This document shows, in pieces, positions 9,846 through 19,010 of a stretch of DNA of 64,000 nt. The notes below the pieces were generated by a model. The model was not told where the DNA came from. It was given only the letters and a program-made list of their open reading frames with translations, and ran no database searches. The DNA comes from Gemmatimonadota bacterium. Its GTDB lineage: Bacteria; Gemmatimonadota; Gemmatimonadetes; Longimicrobiales; Gaopeijiaceae. The DNA lies in assembly GCA_009692105.1 (NCBI GenBank), contig SHZS01000002.1, positions 1 to 64,000 of the forward strand, in the 5' to 3' direction. The translations under genes were made by a program, and so were the position numbers. How positions within the stretch are numbered: the first letter of the stretch is position 1; the number at the start of each line of letters is the position of its first letter.

Positions 9846-10549
9846 GCGCACGGACGGCTGGAGCTAGGCACTTCCACCTAGAGCTCGCGGAGTTCAAGTC
9901 TCGGCTTCTAGAAATGTCGGGGCTCGCGGAGGACCAGGTGCGCATGGCTGTCGAGGCGTTCCTCGACTCGAATGTGGGGATGGCTGCGGAGGTGATCGTC
10001 CGCGACAAGCGGGTGGACGAGCTCGAGCTCGTTCTCGACAAGGCCGCCCACGAGCTTCTCGCCCTCCAGCAGCCCATGGCGGGCGACTTGCGCTTCATCA
10101 CGATGGCGATGAAGATCGCGAACGACCTGGAGCGCGTGGGGGACCACGCGGTGAACATCGCGAGAGCCGTGCAGGTCATGGCCGAGATGCTCCCGACCGG
10201 GCGTGCTCCTGAGGTGGTGGAAATGGCCCGACTCGCGAGGAGGATGCTGGACGACGCGCTCGATTGCTTCGTACAGGGAGACCCAGATGCGGCACGCGAG
10301 GTATGCGCCGCGGATGACCGAGTGGATCATCTCCACGACTCGGTCTTTCGGATCCTCCTCACCCACATGATGGAGGACCCCCGCTGGATCGGACCGTCGA
10401 TGTCGCTGCTCCTCATCTCGAAGAACCTCGAGAGAATCGCAGACCTCGCCACGAACATTGCCGAGGACGTGGTCTTCATGGTGGAGGGTGTGGTCATCAA
10501 GCATCCAGGCAAGGGACACGGCGGAGAGCCCGCCGTATCCGCTACCTAG
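9842..10549 (+). CDS. phoU: Phosphate signalling complex protein PhoU
   Basis: PhoU couples Pst transporter activity to the PhoR sensor kinase and so restrains the phosphate regulon. The 235-residue protein shows the two repeated PhoU helical bundles. Metal-binding-type blocks are visible in each half: [12 protein letters not shown] in the first and [14 protein letters not shown] in the second. ATG 9842 overlaps the pstB stop (ATGA). It is the last gene of the pst operon. No phoR/phoB follows; a GGDEF gene lies downstream instead. Confidence 0.95.
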   Translation: MSARTAGARHFHLELAEFKSRLLEMSGLAEDQVRMAVEAFLDSNVGMAAEVIVRDKRVDELELVLDKAAHELLALQQPMAGDLRFITMAMKIANDLERVGDHAVNIARAVQVMAEMLPTGRAPEVVEMARLARRMLDDALDCFVQGDPDAAREVCAADDRVDHLHDSVFRILLTHMMEDPRWIGPSMSLLLISKNLERIADLATNIAEDVVFMVEGVVIKHPGKGHGGEPAVSAT

Positions 10550-10606
10550 GCCCCCTGCCCTTCCTGGGGTTCACCCCGCGCCACCCCTTCAGGGACCCGA
10601 TTTCAG

Positions 10607-10651
10607 CGGAGCGCCCTGGAACGGAGTGCCATGAAACGGAGTGCATAGAGT
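10607..10651 (+). repeat. Three imperfect 15-base tandem repeats before the GGDEF gene
   Basis: Three consecutive 15-base units begin CGGAG(C/T)GC (10607-10621, 10622-10636, 10637-10651). Units 2 and 3 share CGGAGTGC. They sit in the 179-base gap between phoU and the GGDEF gene, about 80 bases before its start. A regulator binding array or a slippage product are both possible; I recognise no specific motif. Confidence 0.45.
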
Positions 10652-10728
10652 GAACGCACCGCCGGACTCCCCCCCTCGCTCCGCCGGAGTTGAGGCCTGG
10701 CGGCCTCCTCGGTCACTTGGACCGTACC

Positions 10729-11499
10729 ATGTCCCGGCTCTCGCCCGCAACGCTCGAGCGAGTTGGGGAGGCTGCCATCCTCGGGCTCGGGCTGCTGGAC
10801 TATTCGCTCGGGCCCGATCTCTTCTTCTCTGTCTTCTACCTCCTTCCGATCGTTGCGGTCGCCTGGTACGGGGACGGTAGGGCCGGTTACTTCGCCTGCG
10901 CGGTCTCGGCATCGGTGTGGCTCGCCGCCGAGATCCTCTCGCGCGAGGTACAACTCCCGGCGTGGGTCACTGCCTGGAACGCTGGCGTGCACCTCACGAC
11001 TTTTCTCGTCGTGGTCGCCCTGGCGATCCGCTTGAAGGAGTCCGTAGCTGCCCAGACGAAGCTCGCTCTCTCCGATCCGCTCACCGGGCTCGCGAACACG
11101 CGGGCCTTCTTCGACCGACTTTCGGCAGAGATCGATCGGGCGCTCCGCTACGGGACGATCTTCACGCTGGCCTACATGGACCTCGATCACTTCAAGGAGG
11201 TGAACGACACCCTGGGTCACGCGGAGGGAGATGAGGTGCTCCGGAGAGTCGCCGAGACGATGCGGGGCACCATGCGCACGACGGACCTGACCGCGCGTCT
11301 CGGTGGAGACGAATTCGGGATCCTCCTTCCCGAGACTCCCTTCGGGAAGGCGGAAGGGGCGCTCGGAAAGCTCCGGGTGGAGATCGTGACCGCCATGTCC
11401 GAGGAGGGCCTGGCCCGTGACCATCTCGATGGGGGCCGTGACCTTCGAGGCCCCCCGTGGACACAGTGGACGACGCGGTACACATCGCGGACAGGCTGA
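10729..11499 (+). pseudogene. Membrane-anchored GGDEF diguanylate cyclase, two frameshifts near the 3' end
   Basis: This protein would make cyclic di-GMP from GTP at the inner membrane. ATG 10729 gives a hydrophobic N-terminal third of three to four helices, then a GGDEF domain: DPLTGLANTRAFFDRL, MDLDHFKEVNDTLGH and the intact catalytic GGDEF. RTTD five residues upstream of the catalytic motif is a standard product-inhibition site. The frame as written ends at 11499 with nonsense sequence. The normal family ending is present in the other two frames. One extra base in the C run at 11414-11416 moves to a frame reading VTISMGAVTFEAP. One extra base in the six-C run at 11451-11456 moves to VDTVDDAVHIADRLMYEAKE. 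The repaired gene would stop at 11613-11615. Sequencing or assembly errors in C runs are as likely as true inactivation. Confidence 0.8.
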
Positions 11500-11574
11500 T
11501 GTACGAAGCGAAGGAAGGAGGGGGCGACGGGATCCGACACCTACTCTGGACCGGCGAGTCCGGAGGGGGACCCC

Positions 11575-13167
11575 CTAGGGAAGGAGGAGCGTCGGAAGGG
11601 GCGTGGGGTCCATGATCTTGTAGATCGGGAAGATCGGAGCCTCTCCCCGGCCCGCGCGGAACGCTTCCACCTCGCTGGTCGGGATCCACGCATCCATCCG
11701 GTTCCAGTAGACCACACCGTCTCGTGTTTCGGCCTCGAGCAAGTGGGCCACCACCCGTCCCTGCATCTGACCCGTTCGCACGATATAGGCCCCCATCGGG
11801 AGGGTCACGGTCCGGGTCACCGTGCCCACCACGTCGAGCTTGGTGGCAGCGTCGTGATCGTACGCCACCTCGTAGCTCACATTCCCGATGGTATATGCTT
11901 CTACCGTGACCTCGACCGGCTCCCGAAGCTCCTCGACCTGGACCGAGTGCCGGCGGAGCAACTCTACGGCCTGCTCTGCATCCTGGGGCAGCACGTAGGC
12001 CCAGGGGCGCGGCCGCGCGAGCGTCGTCACCGGCCTCTTCATGAGGGAGTCACTCACGATCTCGCGGAGCTCCTGGGCGCCCGGAGGACCGCTGGCGAGC
12101 AGGTACTCGACCGGGTAGGGCTCGGGCGCGTACTCGGCCTCGATCGGGACGTCTCCCCGGGGGCCGGCTCCGAGATCGATTGCCTCCAACCGGGCCTCGC
12201 GCACGGTCCGAAGAAGGAGATCCACGTTCTCACTGGCCCACTCCATCACGGCCTGGTATCCGAGCAGGCCGCTCCGCACACTCTCCTGCACGGGCTGTCC
12301 CACGGGCGACTCGAAGAGGATCCCCACGCTGTTCACGAATCCCCCGTAGTTGCGACCGATTCTGGGATCGGAGCCACCCACGTACCAACGGGTGTCGTTC
12401 CCTCCCATGTAGTACCACCCGATGTAGTCCTCTGTCGCGAGCTTTCGGTCCACCGCCGGGAAGATGAGCTCATCGCAGACCGCCGTGATGCGCGCATCCG
12501 GCGTCGAGTGCGAGGGGCACTGATAGTTCAGGTTGTAGGGATCGGCCCCACCGCTATGCCCATCGATGAAGAGGTGGGGGGCCCACTTGAGGATGATGTT
12601 CTGGACGTAGGCCTGGATCTCCGGCTGCTCGAGCTTCATATAGTCCCGGTTCAGGTCCACCCCCTGGAGGTTTCCGCGGGTCGGAGCGGGGGTGGCCGAA
12701 AAGCCGTCCGGATTGATCTGAGGCACCACTAGGATCGTGAGTCGGTCCAGGAGAGCGTTCATCGGCGTGCCCGGCGTGGCAAGCTCGCGCGTCAGGATGA
12801 GGACGGACTCCCGGAGCGTCCGCTCACCGCCATGGACATTCGCCGCGAGCGCGAGGATCGGCCGCCCAAGAGCCCATGCCTCCCACGGCTGGGTGAGGGC
12901 CGGCCGGGAGAAGATCGCGTAGGGCAGCGCCCTCCCCTCGGAGCTGTGCCCGTAGATGCCGAGCCGCATCTCCGTGCTCGACGCCTGAACCCGGCCGAGA
13001 TACGTCATCATGCTGTCGTACGTCGTGTACTCGGAGAAGCCCGAAAGCTCGGCTTGGGTCCGGAGCGCTTCCTGGGCCTGGGTGGCACCAGCGCCGATAA
13101 CGAGGGCCAAACCGAGCGCGAGCGCCGAGACTGGCCCGACGATCGACTTCCTCCGGGTGGTGCGCAT
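11575..13167 (-). CDS. Secreted M14 family zinc carboxypeptidase
   Basis: This is a secreted metallocarboxypeptidase, probably nutritional or involved in peptide turnover. Starting at ATG 13167 gives about 530 residues with a clear Sec signal peptide (MRTTRRKSIVGPVSALALGL, then cleavage near TQAQ). The open frame extends 26 codons further upstream, but that extension would bury the signal peptide and lacks the GAGAGG ribosome binding site seen here. M14 motifs: the zinc pair in NVHGGERTLRES (HxxE), substrate-binding GVDLNRDYMKLEQPE, the third zinc ligand in DGHSGG, and a late LFESPVG block that could supply the catalytic glutamate. It converges with the GGDEF gene, whose repaired frame would overlap this 3' end. 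Confidence 0.88.
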   Translation of the reverse strand: MRTTRRKSIVGPVSALALGLALVIGAGATQAQEALRTQAELSGFSEYTTYDSMMTYLGRVQASSTEMRLGIYGHSSEGRALPYAIFSRPALTQPWEAWALGRPILALAANVHGGERTLRESVLILTRELATPGTPMNALLDRLTILVVPQINPDGFSATPAPTRGNLQGVDLNRDYMKLEQPEIQAYVQNIILKWAPHLFIDGHSGGADPYNLNYQCPSHSTPDARITAVCDELIFPAVDRKLATEDYIGWYYMGGNDTRWYVGGSDPRIGRNYGGFVNSVGILFESPVGQPVQESVRSGLLGYQAVMEWASENVDLLLRTVREARLEAIDLGAGPRGDVPIEAEYAPEPYPVEYLLASGPPGAQELREIVSDSLMKRPVTTLARPRPWAYVLPQDAEQAVELLRRHSVQVEELREPVEVTVEAYTIGNVSYEVAYDHDAATKLDVVGTVTRTVTLPMGAYIVRTGQMQGRVVAHLLEAETRDGVVYWNRMDAWIPTSEVEAFRAGRGEAPIFPIYKIMDPTPLPTLLLP

Positions 13168-13317
13168 GGCCCTCTCATCGTGGTCAGGGTGATTTCCCCA
13201 AGCTGAACGCGCGCTCGTAGGGGAGCAAGCGCCTCCCAGGCTCATTGGCAGCTCCTCTCCGGTCGACGACGGCGCCAGGACCTAGCGCGCCCCTTTCGTA
13301 GGCATCGCTCCAGGGAT

Positions 13318-13337
13318 AATTTAGGCTCACCTAAATT
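13318..13337 (+). promoter_or_regulatory. DtxR/MntR-type palindromic operator overlapping the mntH promoter
   Basis: A perfect inverted repeat, AATTTAGG / CCTAAATT with a CTCA spacer, lies 18 bases before the mntH ATG. TTTAGG...CCTAAA matches the half-site style of DtxR-family metalloregulators (MntR, TroR, SirR). A -10-like GATAAT at 13315-13320 overlaps its left edge, so a bound repressor would block RNA polymerase. The regulator gene is not in the window. Confidence 0.65.
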
Positions 13338-13355
13338 TTCTTTAGCCAAAGCGAA

Positions 13356-14711
13356 ATGGCGAAGCCCATCATCGAAATGGAGCCCGTCACTGAGCCCGGT
13401 TGGCGGCGTCCCCGCATCGCTCCGAGCCTTGCGGAGGTCTACCGCACCATCCCCGTCTCTCACGCGCATTGGTGGCGCAAGATGCTGGCGTTCGCCGGAC
13501 CAGGTTACCTGGTGGCGGTGGGTTACATGGACCCGGGCAACTGGGCGACCGACCTCGCGGGCGGATCTGCCTTCGGCTACACGCTGCTCAGCGTCATTCT
13601 GCTGTCGAACCTGATGGCGATCCTACTCCAGGGCCTGGCCTCGAAGCTGGGCATCGTGACTGGACGCGACCTGGCCCAAGCGTGCCGCAGCCACTTCGGC
13701 CCCAACTTCAACTTCGCGCTCTGGATCCTGTGCGAGATCGCGATCGCCGCATGCGACCTGGCCGAGGTGATTGGGTCCGCGATCGCCCTGAACCTGCTCT
13801 TTGGCATCCCGCTCGCCTGGGGGGTCTGGATCACGGCGCTCGATGTCATGATCGTCCTCTATCTCCAGAACAAGGGCTTCCGCATGATCGAGGGGCTCGT
13901 CATCACGCTGGTCGTGACGGTGGGTGCCTGCTTCCTGTTCGAGATCCTGTTGGCGCGTCCCGACATCGGTCCGCTTCTGGCGGGGTTCATCCCGTCGCCA
14001 CAGATCCTGCAGAACCCCGACATGCTATACATCTCGATCGGGATCCTGGGCGCGACCGTCATGCCGCATAACCTCTACTTGCACTCGTCGATCGTGCAGA
14101 CGCGCGGCTACGAGGAGAGCGTCGCCGGCAAGAAAGAAGCGACGCGTTACGCGTTCATTGACTCCACCATCGCGCTCAGCTTCGCCCTGTTCATCAACGC
14201 AGCCATCTTGATCGTCGCAGCGGCCAGCTTCAACCGCACCGGAAGATTGGACGTGGGTGAGATCCAGGACGCCTACCTGCTGCTGACACCGCTGCTGGGC
14301 GCGGGGGCGAGCACCGTATTCGCACTCGCCTTGCTCGCGTCGGGACTGAACTCCACGCTCACCGGGACACTCGCCGGCCAGATTGTGATGGAGGGCTTCC
14401 TCAACATCAGGCTGCGGCCCTGGCTGCGCCGGCTGATCACCCGTGGGATCGCGATTGTGCCGGCAGCAGTGGTGGCTATCTTATACGGCGCCAGCGGCAC
14501 CGCGCGCCTCCTAGTTCTCAGCCAGGTAGTGCTGAGCCTGCAGCTTTCCTTCGCGGTCTTCCCTTTGGTGATGTTCACCTCGGATCGGGCCAAGATGGGT
14601 GAATTCGTGAACCCGGGGTGGCTCAAGGCGCTCGCCTATCTGGTCGCGGTCGTTATCGCGGGACTGAATGGGTGGCTGCTGATGCAGATCTTCCGTGGAC
14701 TGCTCGCCTGA
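13356..14711 (+). CDS. mntH: Nramp family Mn2+/H+ symporter MntH
   Basis: This is a proton-driven divalent metal (manganese, possibly iron) importer in the inner membrane. The 451-residue protein has about eleven hydrophobic segments. It carries both Nramp signatures: DPGNW in the first helix (residues 59-63, metal-binding Asp and Asn) and [10 protein letters not shown] in the sixth (metal-binding Met). ATG 13356 has no obvious ribosome binding site; internal ATG 13377 is an alternative. The upstream DtxR/MntR-like palindrome supports manganese or iron repression and thus the MntH assignment. The stop overlaps the start of the universal stress protein gene by one base. Confidence 0.93.
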   Translation: MAKPIIEMEPVTEPGWRRPRIAPSLAEVYRTIPVSHAHWWRKMLAFAGPGYLVAVGYMDPGNWATDLAGGSAFGYTLLSVILLSNLMAILLQGLASKLGIVTGRDLAQACRSHFGPNFNFALWILCEIAIAACDLAEVIGSAIALNLLFGIPLAWGVWITALDVMIVLYLQNKGFRMIEGLVITLVVTVGACFLFEILLARPDIGPLLAGFIPSPQILQNPDMLYISIGILGATVMPHNLYLHSSIVQTRGYEESVAGKKEATRYAFIDSTIALSFALFINAAILIVAAASFNRTGRLDVGEIQDAYLLLTPLLGAGASTVFALALLASGLNSTLTGTLAGQIVMEGFLNIRLRPWLRRLITRGIAIVPAAVVAILYGASGTARLLVLSQVVLSLQLSFAVFPLVMFTSDRAKMGEFVNPGWLKALAYLVAVVIAGLNGWLLMQIFRGLLA

Positions 14712-15148
14712 TGTATGACCGCATCCTGGTGCCGGTCGAGAATTCGCCATACGACGCCGCCATCCTCGGGCACGTACGTCAGCTGGCGAAGATGTGCCAC
14801 GCCTCGGTCGTGCTGATCCACGTCGCGGATGGCTTCGCGGCACGCAACGTCAGCTCCCTCCAGCTGCGCGAGTCGGAGGAGATGAGGCACGACCTGGAGT
14901 ATCTCGAGCGAATTTGCGAGGAGCTGAGGCGGGACGGGCTGGACGCGGACTGTGTGCTCGCCGGCGGCGACCCCGCGCGCGAGATCGTGGACGCCGCCCA
15001 GCGCGAAGCATGCGATCTGATCGCCATGTCGACCCACGGCCACCGCTTCATGAAGGATCTGATCCACGGCAGTGTGGCCAACGAGGTGCGCCACAGCACC
15101 GAGGTACCGGTGCTCCTGGTTCGGGGGAAGCAGGAGAGTCGAGCGTGA
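14711..15148 (+). CDS. Universal stress protein (UspA family)
   Basis: A 145-residue single-domain Usp protein. It starts [17 protein letters not shown], the usual first strand of the fold. Near the C-terminus come IAMSTHGHRFMKDLIHGSVANEV and VPVLLVR, matching the ATP-binding G-2x-G-9x-G-S/T type region. ATG 14711 shares a base with the mntH stop; the open frame upstream of it lies inside mntH and is not used. Pairing of mntH with a Usp gene recurs in bacteria and suggests coexpression. Its target or exact role cannot be read from sequence. Confidence 0.9.
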   Translation: MYDRILVPVENSPYDAAILGHVRQLAKMCHASVVLIHVADGFAARNVSSLQLRESEEMRHDLEYLERICEELRRDGLDADCVLAGGDPAREIVDAAQREACDLIAMSTHGHRFMKDLIHGSVANEVRHSTEVPVLLVRGKQESRA

Positions 15149-15492
15149 ACAAGCTCTACTACGGGGACAAGCTCGAAGAGAAGCTCAAGGTCCTGGAGAG
15201 CTTCGATGCCTCGCTCGGGGCTCACCTATCCCCGGAGCGGGTGGGGGTCGGCGCCCGTTTCTGGTGGAGGTTTGAGGGCGGGGACCCCCGTGGAGCCGTT
15301 CGAGGCCGTTCGGAGCGGCTCGGGGCCCTGGCCAGGGGAGGTTTCCCTTCTCCCGGCCGAGGAGTCCAGGTTAGTATGAGGCTTCCCGGCGCCGTCCAGC
15401 GTCCGGAAGCCCGACCTGAGCCACGGACCCGGGCCGTCGGCCGGGCCCCCGCCGATTCCTCTCGCACCGACGCCGGAGGGTTCGTTGCCTAG
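15145..15492 (+). pseudogene. Probable remnant of a DNA methyltransferase 5' end; otherwise noncoding gap
   Basis: GTG 15145 overlaps the Usp stop (GTGA) and opens a frame beginning VNKLYYGDKLE. NKLYYGD is the typical start of site-specific DNA adenine methyltransferases (normally NKLYYGDNLEVL). After about 15 residues all similarity is lost: no DPPF catalytic motif follows, and the remainder is Arg/Gly/Pro-rich, as expected of noncoding high-GC DNA. I read it as a decayed or deleted gene start. Apart from this remnant, the 336 bases between Usp and accA hold only G/C-rich inverted repeats (for example GAGCCG 15293-15298 with CGGCTC 15316-15321) and the accA ribosome binding site. Confidence 0.35.
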
Positions 15493-16486
15493 CACGCCCC
15501 ACCTCGAGTTCGAGCGCGACCTCGTCGAGATCCAGGAGAAGATCGAGAGTCTCCTGGACCTCGCGGAGAAGAAGGGGATCGACGTCGCCATCGAGCTCAG
15601 GGAGCTTCGGTCGAAGCTGACCAGGCTCCAGGAGGACACGTTCCAGAACCTCTCAGCGATCGAGCAGGTCCAGGTGGCGAGGCATCCGCGTCGCCCCTAC
15701 ACCCTGGATTACCTCGTGCGGACCTTCACAGACTGGATGGAGCTCCACGGGGACCGCGCATTCCGGGACGACGCAGCGATGGTAGGAGGCTGGGCCCGTC
15801 TGGAGGGGAGCCCGGTCATGGTCCTCGGCCACCAGAAAGGTCGGGACATGAAGGACAACTTGCACCGCAACTTCGGAATGCCCCACCCCGAGGGGTACCG
15901 GAAGGCGCTCCGCCTCATGCGGATGGCGGAAAAGTTCGGTAGGCCTGTGATCACCCTGATCGACACGCCAGGCGCCTACCCGGGCATCGGAGCGGAAAAG
16001 CGTGGGCAGGCGGAGGCGATCGCCACGAACCTGCGGGAGATGGCGCGGCTTCAGGTTCCCACAATCTCCGTCGTGATCGGAGAGGGGGGCTCGGGTGGGG
16101 CGCTGGCCCTCGGGGTGACGGATCGGATCCTGATGCTCGAGCACTCGGTTTACTCCGTCATCTCTCCGGAAGGGTGCGCAGCCATCCTCTGGCGCTCCGC
16201 CGAATACCGGGATCAGGCGGCGGCAGCCTTGAAGCTGACGTCGCGGGACCTGCTCCGCCTGGGCGTCGTGGACGAGGTGATTGGCGAGCCTCCCGGCGGC
16301 GCCCACTCAGACTGGAAGGCCACTGCAGATGCCCTTCGGGTCGCCCTCGTCGGGCACCTGGAGGATTTGAAAGGTATGGAAGCGCAGGAGCGCAGGCAGA
16401 AACGCTGGGGGAAATTCGAGGCCCTGGGAGCGTGGGTGGACGGAGAGATGGCCGGTCCCGGCAGGACGGGTCCTTTAAAGGCATAG
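15485..16486 (+). CDS. accA: Acetyl-CoA carboxylase carboxyltransferase subunit alpha
   Basis: AccA with AccD transfers carboxyl from biotin-BCCP to acetyl-CoA, making malonyl-CoA for fatty acid synthesis. The 333-residue protein shows the family N-terminal coiled region (LEIQEKIESLLDLAEKKG-like), HPRRPYTLDY, GHQKGRDMKDNLHRNFGMP and the oxyanion-hole block GEGGSGGALALG. The start is TTG 15485, supported by GGAGGG at 15474-15479 at proper spacing and by the family N-terminus beginning there. It leads a same-strand group accA-ricT-metG. Confidence 0.95.
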   Translation: MPSTPHLEFERDLVEIQEKIESLLDLAEKKGIDVAIELRELRSKLTRLQEDTFQNLSAIEQVQVARHPRRPYTLDYLVRTFTDWMELHGDRAFRDDAAMVGGWARLEGSPVMVLGHQKGRDMKDNLHRNFGMPHPEGYRKALRLMRMAEKFGRPVITLIDTPGAYPGIGAEKRGQAEAIATNLREMARLQVPTISVVIGEGGSGGALALGVTDRILMLEHSVYSVISPEGCAAILWRSAEYRDQAAAALKLTSRDLLRLGVVDEVIGEPPGGAHSDWKATADALRVALVGHLEDLKGMEAQERRQKRWGKFEALGAWVDGEMAGPGRTGPLKA

Positions 16487-16499
16487 AGGAGAGGCGAGG

Positions 16500-17330
16500 A
16501 TGGGGACCTTCGCAGAGGTGGGTTTCAAGGGGACACGAAAGGAATACTTCACCGCCTCCGCCCTCGACCTCCAGGTCGGTCGCCACGTAATCGTCGAGGC
16601 GGAACGGGGCGAGGACCTCGGCGAGGTCACCGCCCTCGGCGCGATCGCCGAGCGCAAGTGCTCCTCTTCCGGAGGGTGCGGGACTCCCCTCGCCTTGCGC
16701 AAGGTCATCCGCGCCGCGGGAGAGGAGGAGGTGCGTCTCCTCGCAACTCTGAGAAAGGACGAGCACCGCGTCCGCTCCGAAACCCGCGAGCAAGTCGAGA
16801 AACTCCGGCTCAGGATGAAGGTCACGGAGGCGGAGTGGCAGTTCGACAAGAAGAAGCTCACGATCTTATTCACCGCGGATCGACGGGTGGATTTCCGCGA
16901 GCTCGTGAGGCACCTGGCTCGAGCCTTCCGCACCCGAATCGAGCTCCGACAGATCGGTGTCCGGGAAGAGGCCGCCCTCCTAGGAGGGGTAGGACGATGT
17001 GGCCGGGAGCTCTGTAGCGCAGTGTGGCTCCCGGAGCTCAAACCCGTCTCCCTCCAGCTCGCGAAGGACCAGAAGCTGTCCCTGAACCCCTTCCAGATTT
17101 CGGGCGGCTGCGGGCGGCTCATGTGCTGCCTGATGTATGAACACGAGACCTACGTGAAGGCTCGGCGCAGATTCCCACGGGAGGGCAAGGTTCTCAGAAC
17201 CCGGAAGGGGGACGAGGAGGTCGTGTCTGTCGACATCTTCGGGGAGACCGTGACGCTGCGACGGGAGGGCGGCGAGCGGCGCACGCTCGCGCTCGAGGAG
17301 CTGAAGGTGGAGGTACAGGCCGGATCGTGA
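16500..17330 (+). CDS. ricT: PSP1 domain protein, RicT (YaaT) family
   Basis: The family includes B. subtilis RicT, a subunit of an Fe-S-containing complex that promotes RNA processing and affects sporulation and biofilm. Roles outside Firmicutes are little known. The 276-residue protein has the PSP1 core and conserved cysteine blocks: CSSSGGCG, GRCGRELCSAVWLPE and SGGCGRLMCCLMYEHE, the last two being the RicT hallmark. A strong AGGAGAGGCGAGG ribosome binding site precedes ATG 16500. It overlaps metG by four bases (GTGA), suggesting coupled expression with translation genes. Confidence 0.88.
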   Translation: MGTFAEVGFKGTRKEYFTASALDLQVGRHVIVEAERGEDLGEVTALGAIAERKCSSSGGCGTPLALRKVIRAAGEEEVRLLATLRKDEHRVRSETREQVEKLRLRMKVTEAEWQFDKKKLTILFTADRRVDFRELVRHLARAFRTRIELRQIGVREEAALLGGVGRCGRELCSAVWLPELKPVSLQLAKDQKLSLNPFQISGGCGRLMCCLMYEHETYVKARRRFPREGKVLRTRKGDEEVVSVDIFGETVTLRREGGERRTLALEELKVEVQAGS

Positions 17331-18877
17331 GCCAGGCGCCCCGCACGTACATCACCACCCCCATCTATTATGCAAACGGCGAGCCTCACATCGGGCACGC
17401 CTATACGACCCTCCTCGCCGATACGTTGGCCCGATACCAGCGGCAGGCTGGGGCGGACGTCCTCTTCCTGACCGGAACCGACGAGCACGGGCAGAAAATC
17501 CAGGAGGCGGCGGAGAAGCGGGGACTGTCGCCGATCGAACTCTGCGACGAGATGGCCGCCCGCTTCAGGAACGCCTGGAAGCGTCTGGACATTGGGCATG
17601 ACCGCTTCATGCGCACTACCGAGGCGGATCACCTCGCAGTGGTCGGGGCCTTCCTCACCCGCCTGGATGCGCGCGGGCACGTGTACGCAGACACCTACCG
17701 AGGATGGTACTGCGTCCATGAGGAGAGATTCTGGACCGAGAAGGACCTGGCGGTGGGTGGTCTCTGCCCGACCTGCGACCGGCCGTTGCGAGAGATTGAG
17801 GAGAAGAACTACTTCTTCCGGATGAGCCACTTCCAGGGGGACCTAGTGCGGCACATCGAGGAGCATCCCGACTGGATCGTCCCCGAGACCCGGAGGAACG
17901 AGGTCCTCGGGTTCCTCCAGAAGCCCCTCTCCGACCTGTCCATCTCTCGGCCCCGCGCACGCGTGAGCTGGGGGATTCCGCTCCCCTTCGACTCGAACCA
18001 AACGACCTACGTCTGGGTGGACGCTCTCATCAACTATTTGACGGCCTCCGGAGCCATCGATCCGAACGCGGCCGCGGACGACCAGGGGTTCGACGACGTC
18101 GCCGGCTCCCGATGGCCGGCAGACCTCCACATCATCGGAAAGGACATCGTCACGACGCACGCAGTCTATTGGCCGACCCTCCTCATGGGGGTGGGGCTCC
18201 CCCTTCCCAAGCGCATCCTCGCGCATGGATGGTGGACGGTGGGGCGCGACAAGATGTCCAAGTCCCTCGGGAACACGGTGGATCCGCTCGAGCTCCGGGA
18301 GGAGTTCGGGACCGACGCGCTCCGCTGGTACCTGCTGAGAGAGATGCCGACGGGGTCCGACGCGTCGTACACGCCGGAGCGATTCCTTGCGCGTTACGAC
18401 GAGCTCGCGAACGTCCTCGGAAACCTCGCGAGTCGGGTGACGTCGATGATCGTGCGCTACCGAGAAGGCCAGGTCCCGGACGGGGATCCAGGCGGGTTGG
18501 ATGGGGCCATCGTAGGAACGCTGGAGCGGTTCCACGCCGCGATGACCGCCCTGCGAGTCCACGAGGGGCTCGATTCGGCCATGGACCTGGCCCGCACGGT
18601 GAATGGCTATGTAGAGACGAGCGAGCCCTGGGCCCTCGCGAAAACCCCGTCCCGAGGGGGAGAGCTGGACGCCGCGCTCGCCACTCTTACCCGCGCGCTC
18701 GTGGTCATATCGGCCCTATTCTTCCCCGTAATGCCTGGGAAAATGACCGAGTTGGCGGCTGGCCTAGGTCTCAACGAGGTCCCACCCCTCCAAGCTGCCG
18801 CCAGGATAGTCCCGGCGGGGCTTCGCGTGCGTAAGGTACCCCCTCTATTTCCAAAGCCGGAGGCAGTTGACACCTGA
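17327..18877 (+). CDS. metG: Methionyl-tRNA synthetase
   Basis: MetRS charges tRNA-Met. At 516 residues it is the short form without the C-terminal tRNA-binding dimerisation domain. The class I signature region is TTPIYYANGEPHIGHAYTT (HIGH type), and KMSKS lies at residues 309-313 (DKMSKSLGNTVDP). Within the connective insertion only one CxxC knuckle is clear (GLCPTCDRP); the first pair is reduced to YCVHEE. GTG 17327 overlaps the ricT stop. Assignment is secure. Confidence 0.96.
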   Translation: MSQAPRTYITTPIYYANGEPHIGHAYTTLLADTLARYQRQAGADVLFLTGTDEHGQKIQEAAEKRGLSPIELCDEMAARFRNAWKRLDIGHDRFMRTTEADHLAVVGAFLTRLDARGHVYADTYRGWYCVHEERFWTEKDLAVGGLCPTCDRPLREIEEKNYFFRMSHFQGDLVRHIEEHPDWIVPETRRNEVLGFLQKPLSDLSISRPRARVSWGIPLPFDSNQTTYVWVDALINYLTASGAIDPNAAADDQGFDDVAGSRWPADLHIIGKDIVTTHAVYWPTLLMGVGLPLPKRILAHGWWTVGRDKMSKSLGNTVDPLELREEFGTDALRWYLLREMPTGSDASYTPERFLARYDELANVLGNLASRVTSMIVRYREGQVPDGDPGGLDGAIVGTLERFHAAMTALRVHEGLDSAMDLARTVNGYVETSEPWALAKTPSRGGELDAALATLTRALVVISALFFPVMPGKMTELAAGLGLNEVPPLQAAARIVPAGLRVRKVPPLFPKPEAVDT

Positions 18878-19010
18878 TCCGGAGCACGGGTAGCTTTTCT
18901 AGCTTTTGGACGGCGGACCATCGCTCTCGCGCTCTCGCGTCGCACATCGCCGGGCGAAAGTGGGCTGCGGGGGCCGGGGATCGGTACTCACTCCAATGCG
19001 ACCTTGATCC

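Noticed and set aside
18878-19010. Possible RNA gene between metG and the M23 peptidase
   Set aside because: Only a short CTCTCGCG duplication is seen; no cloverleaf or conserved fold.
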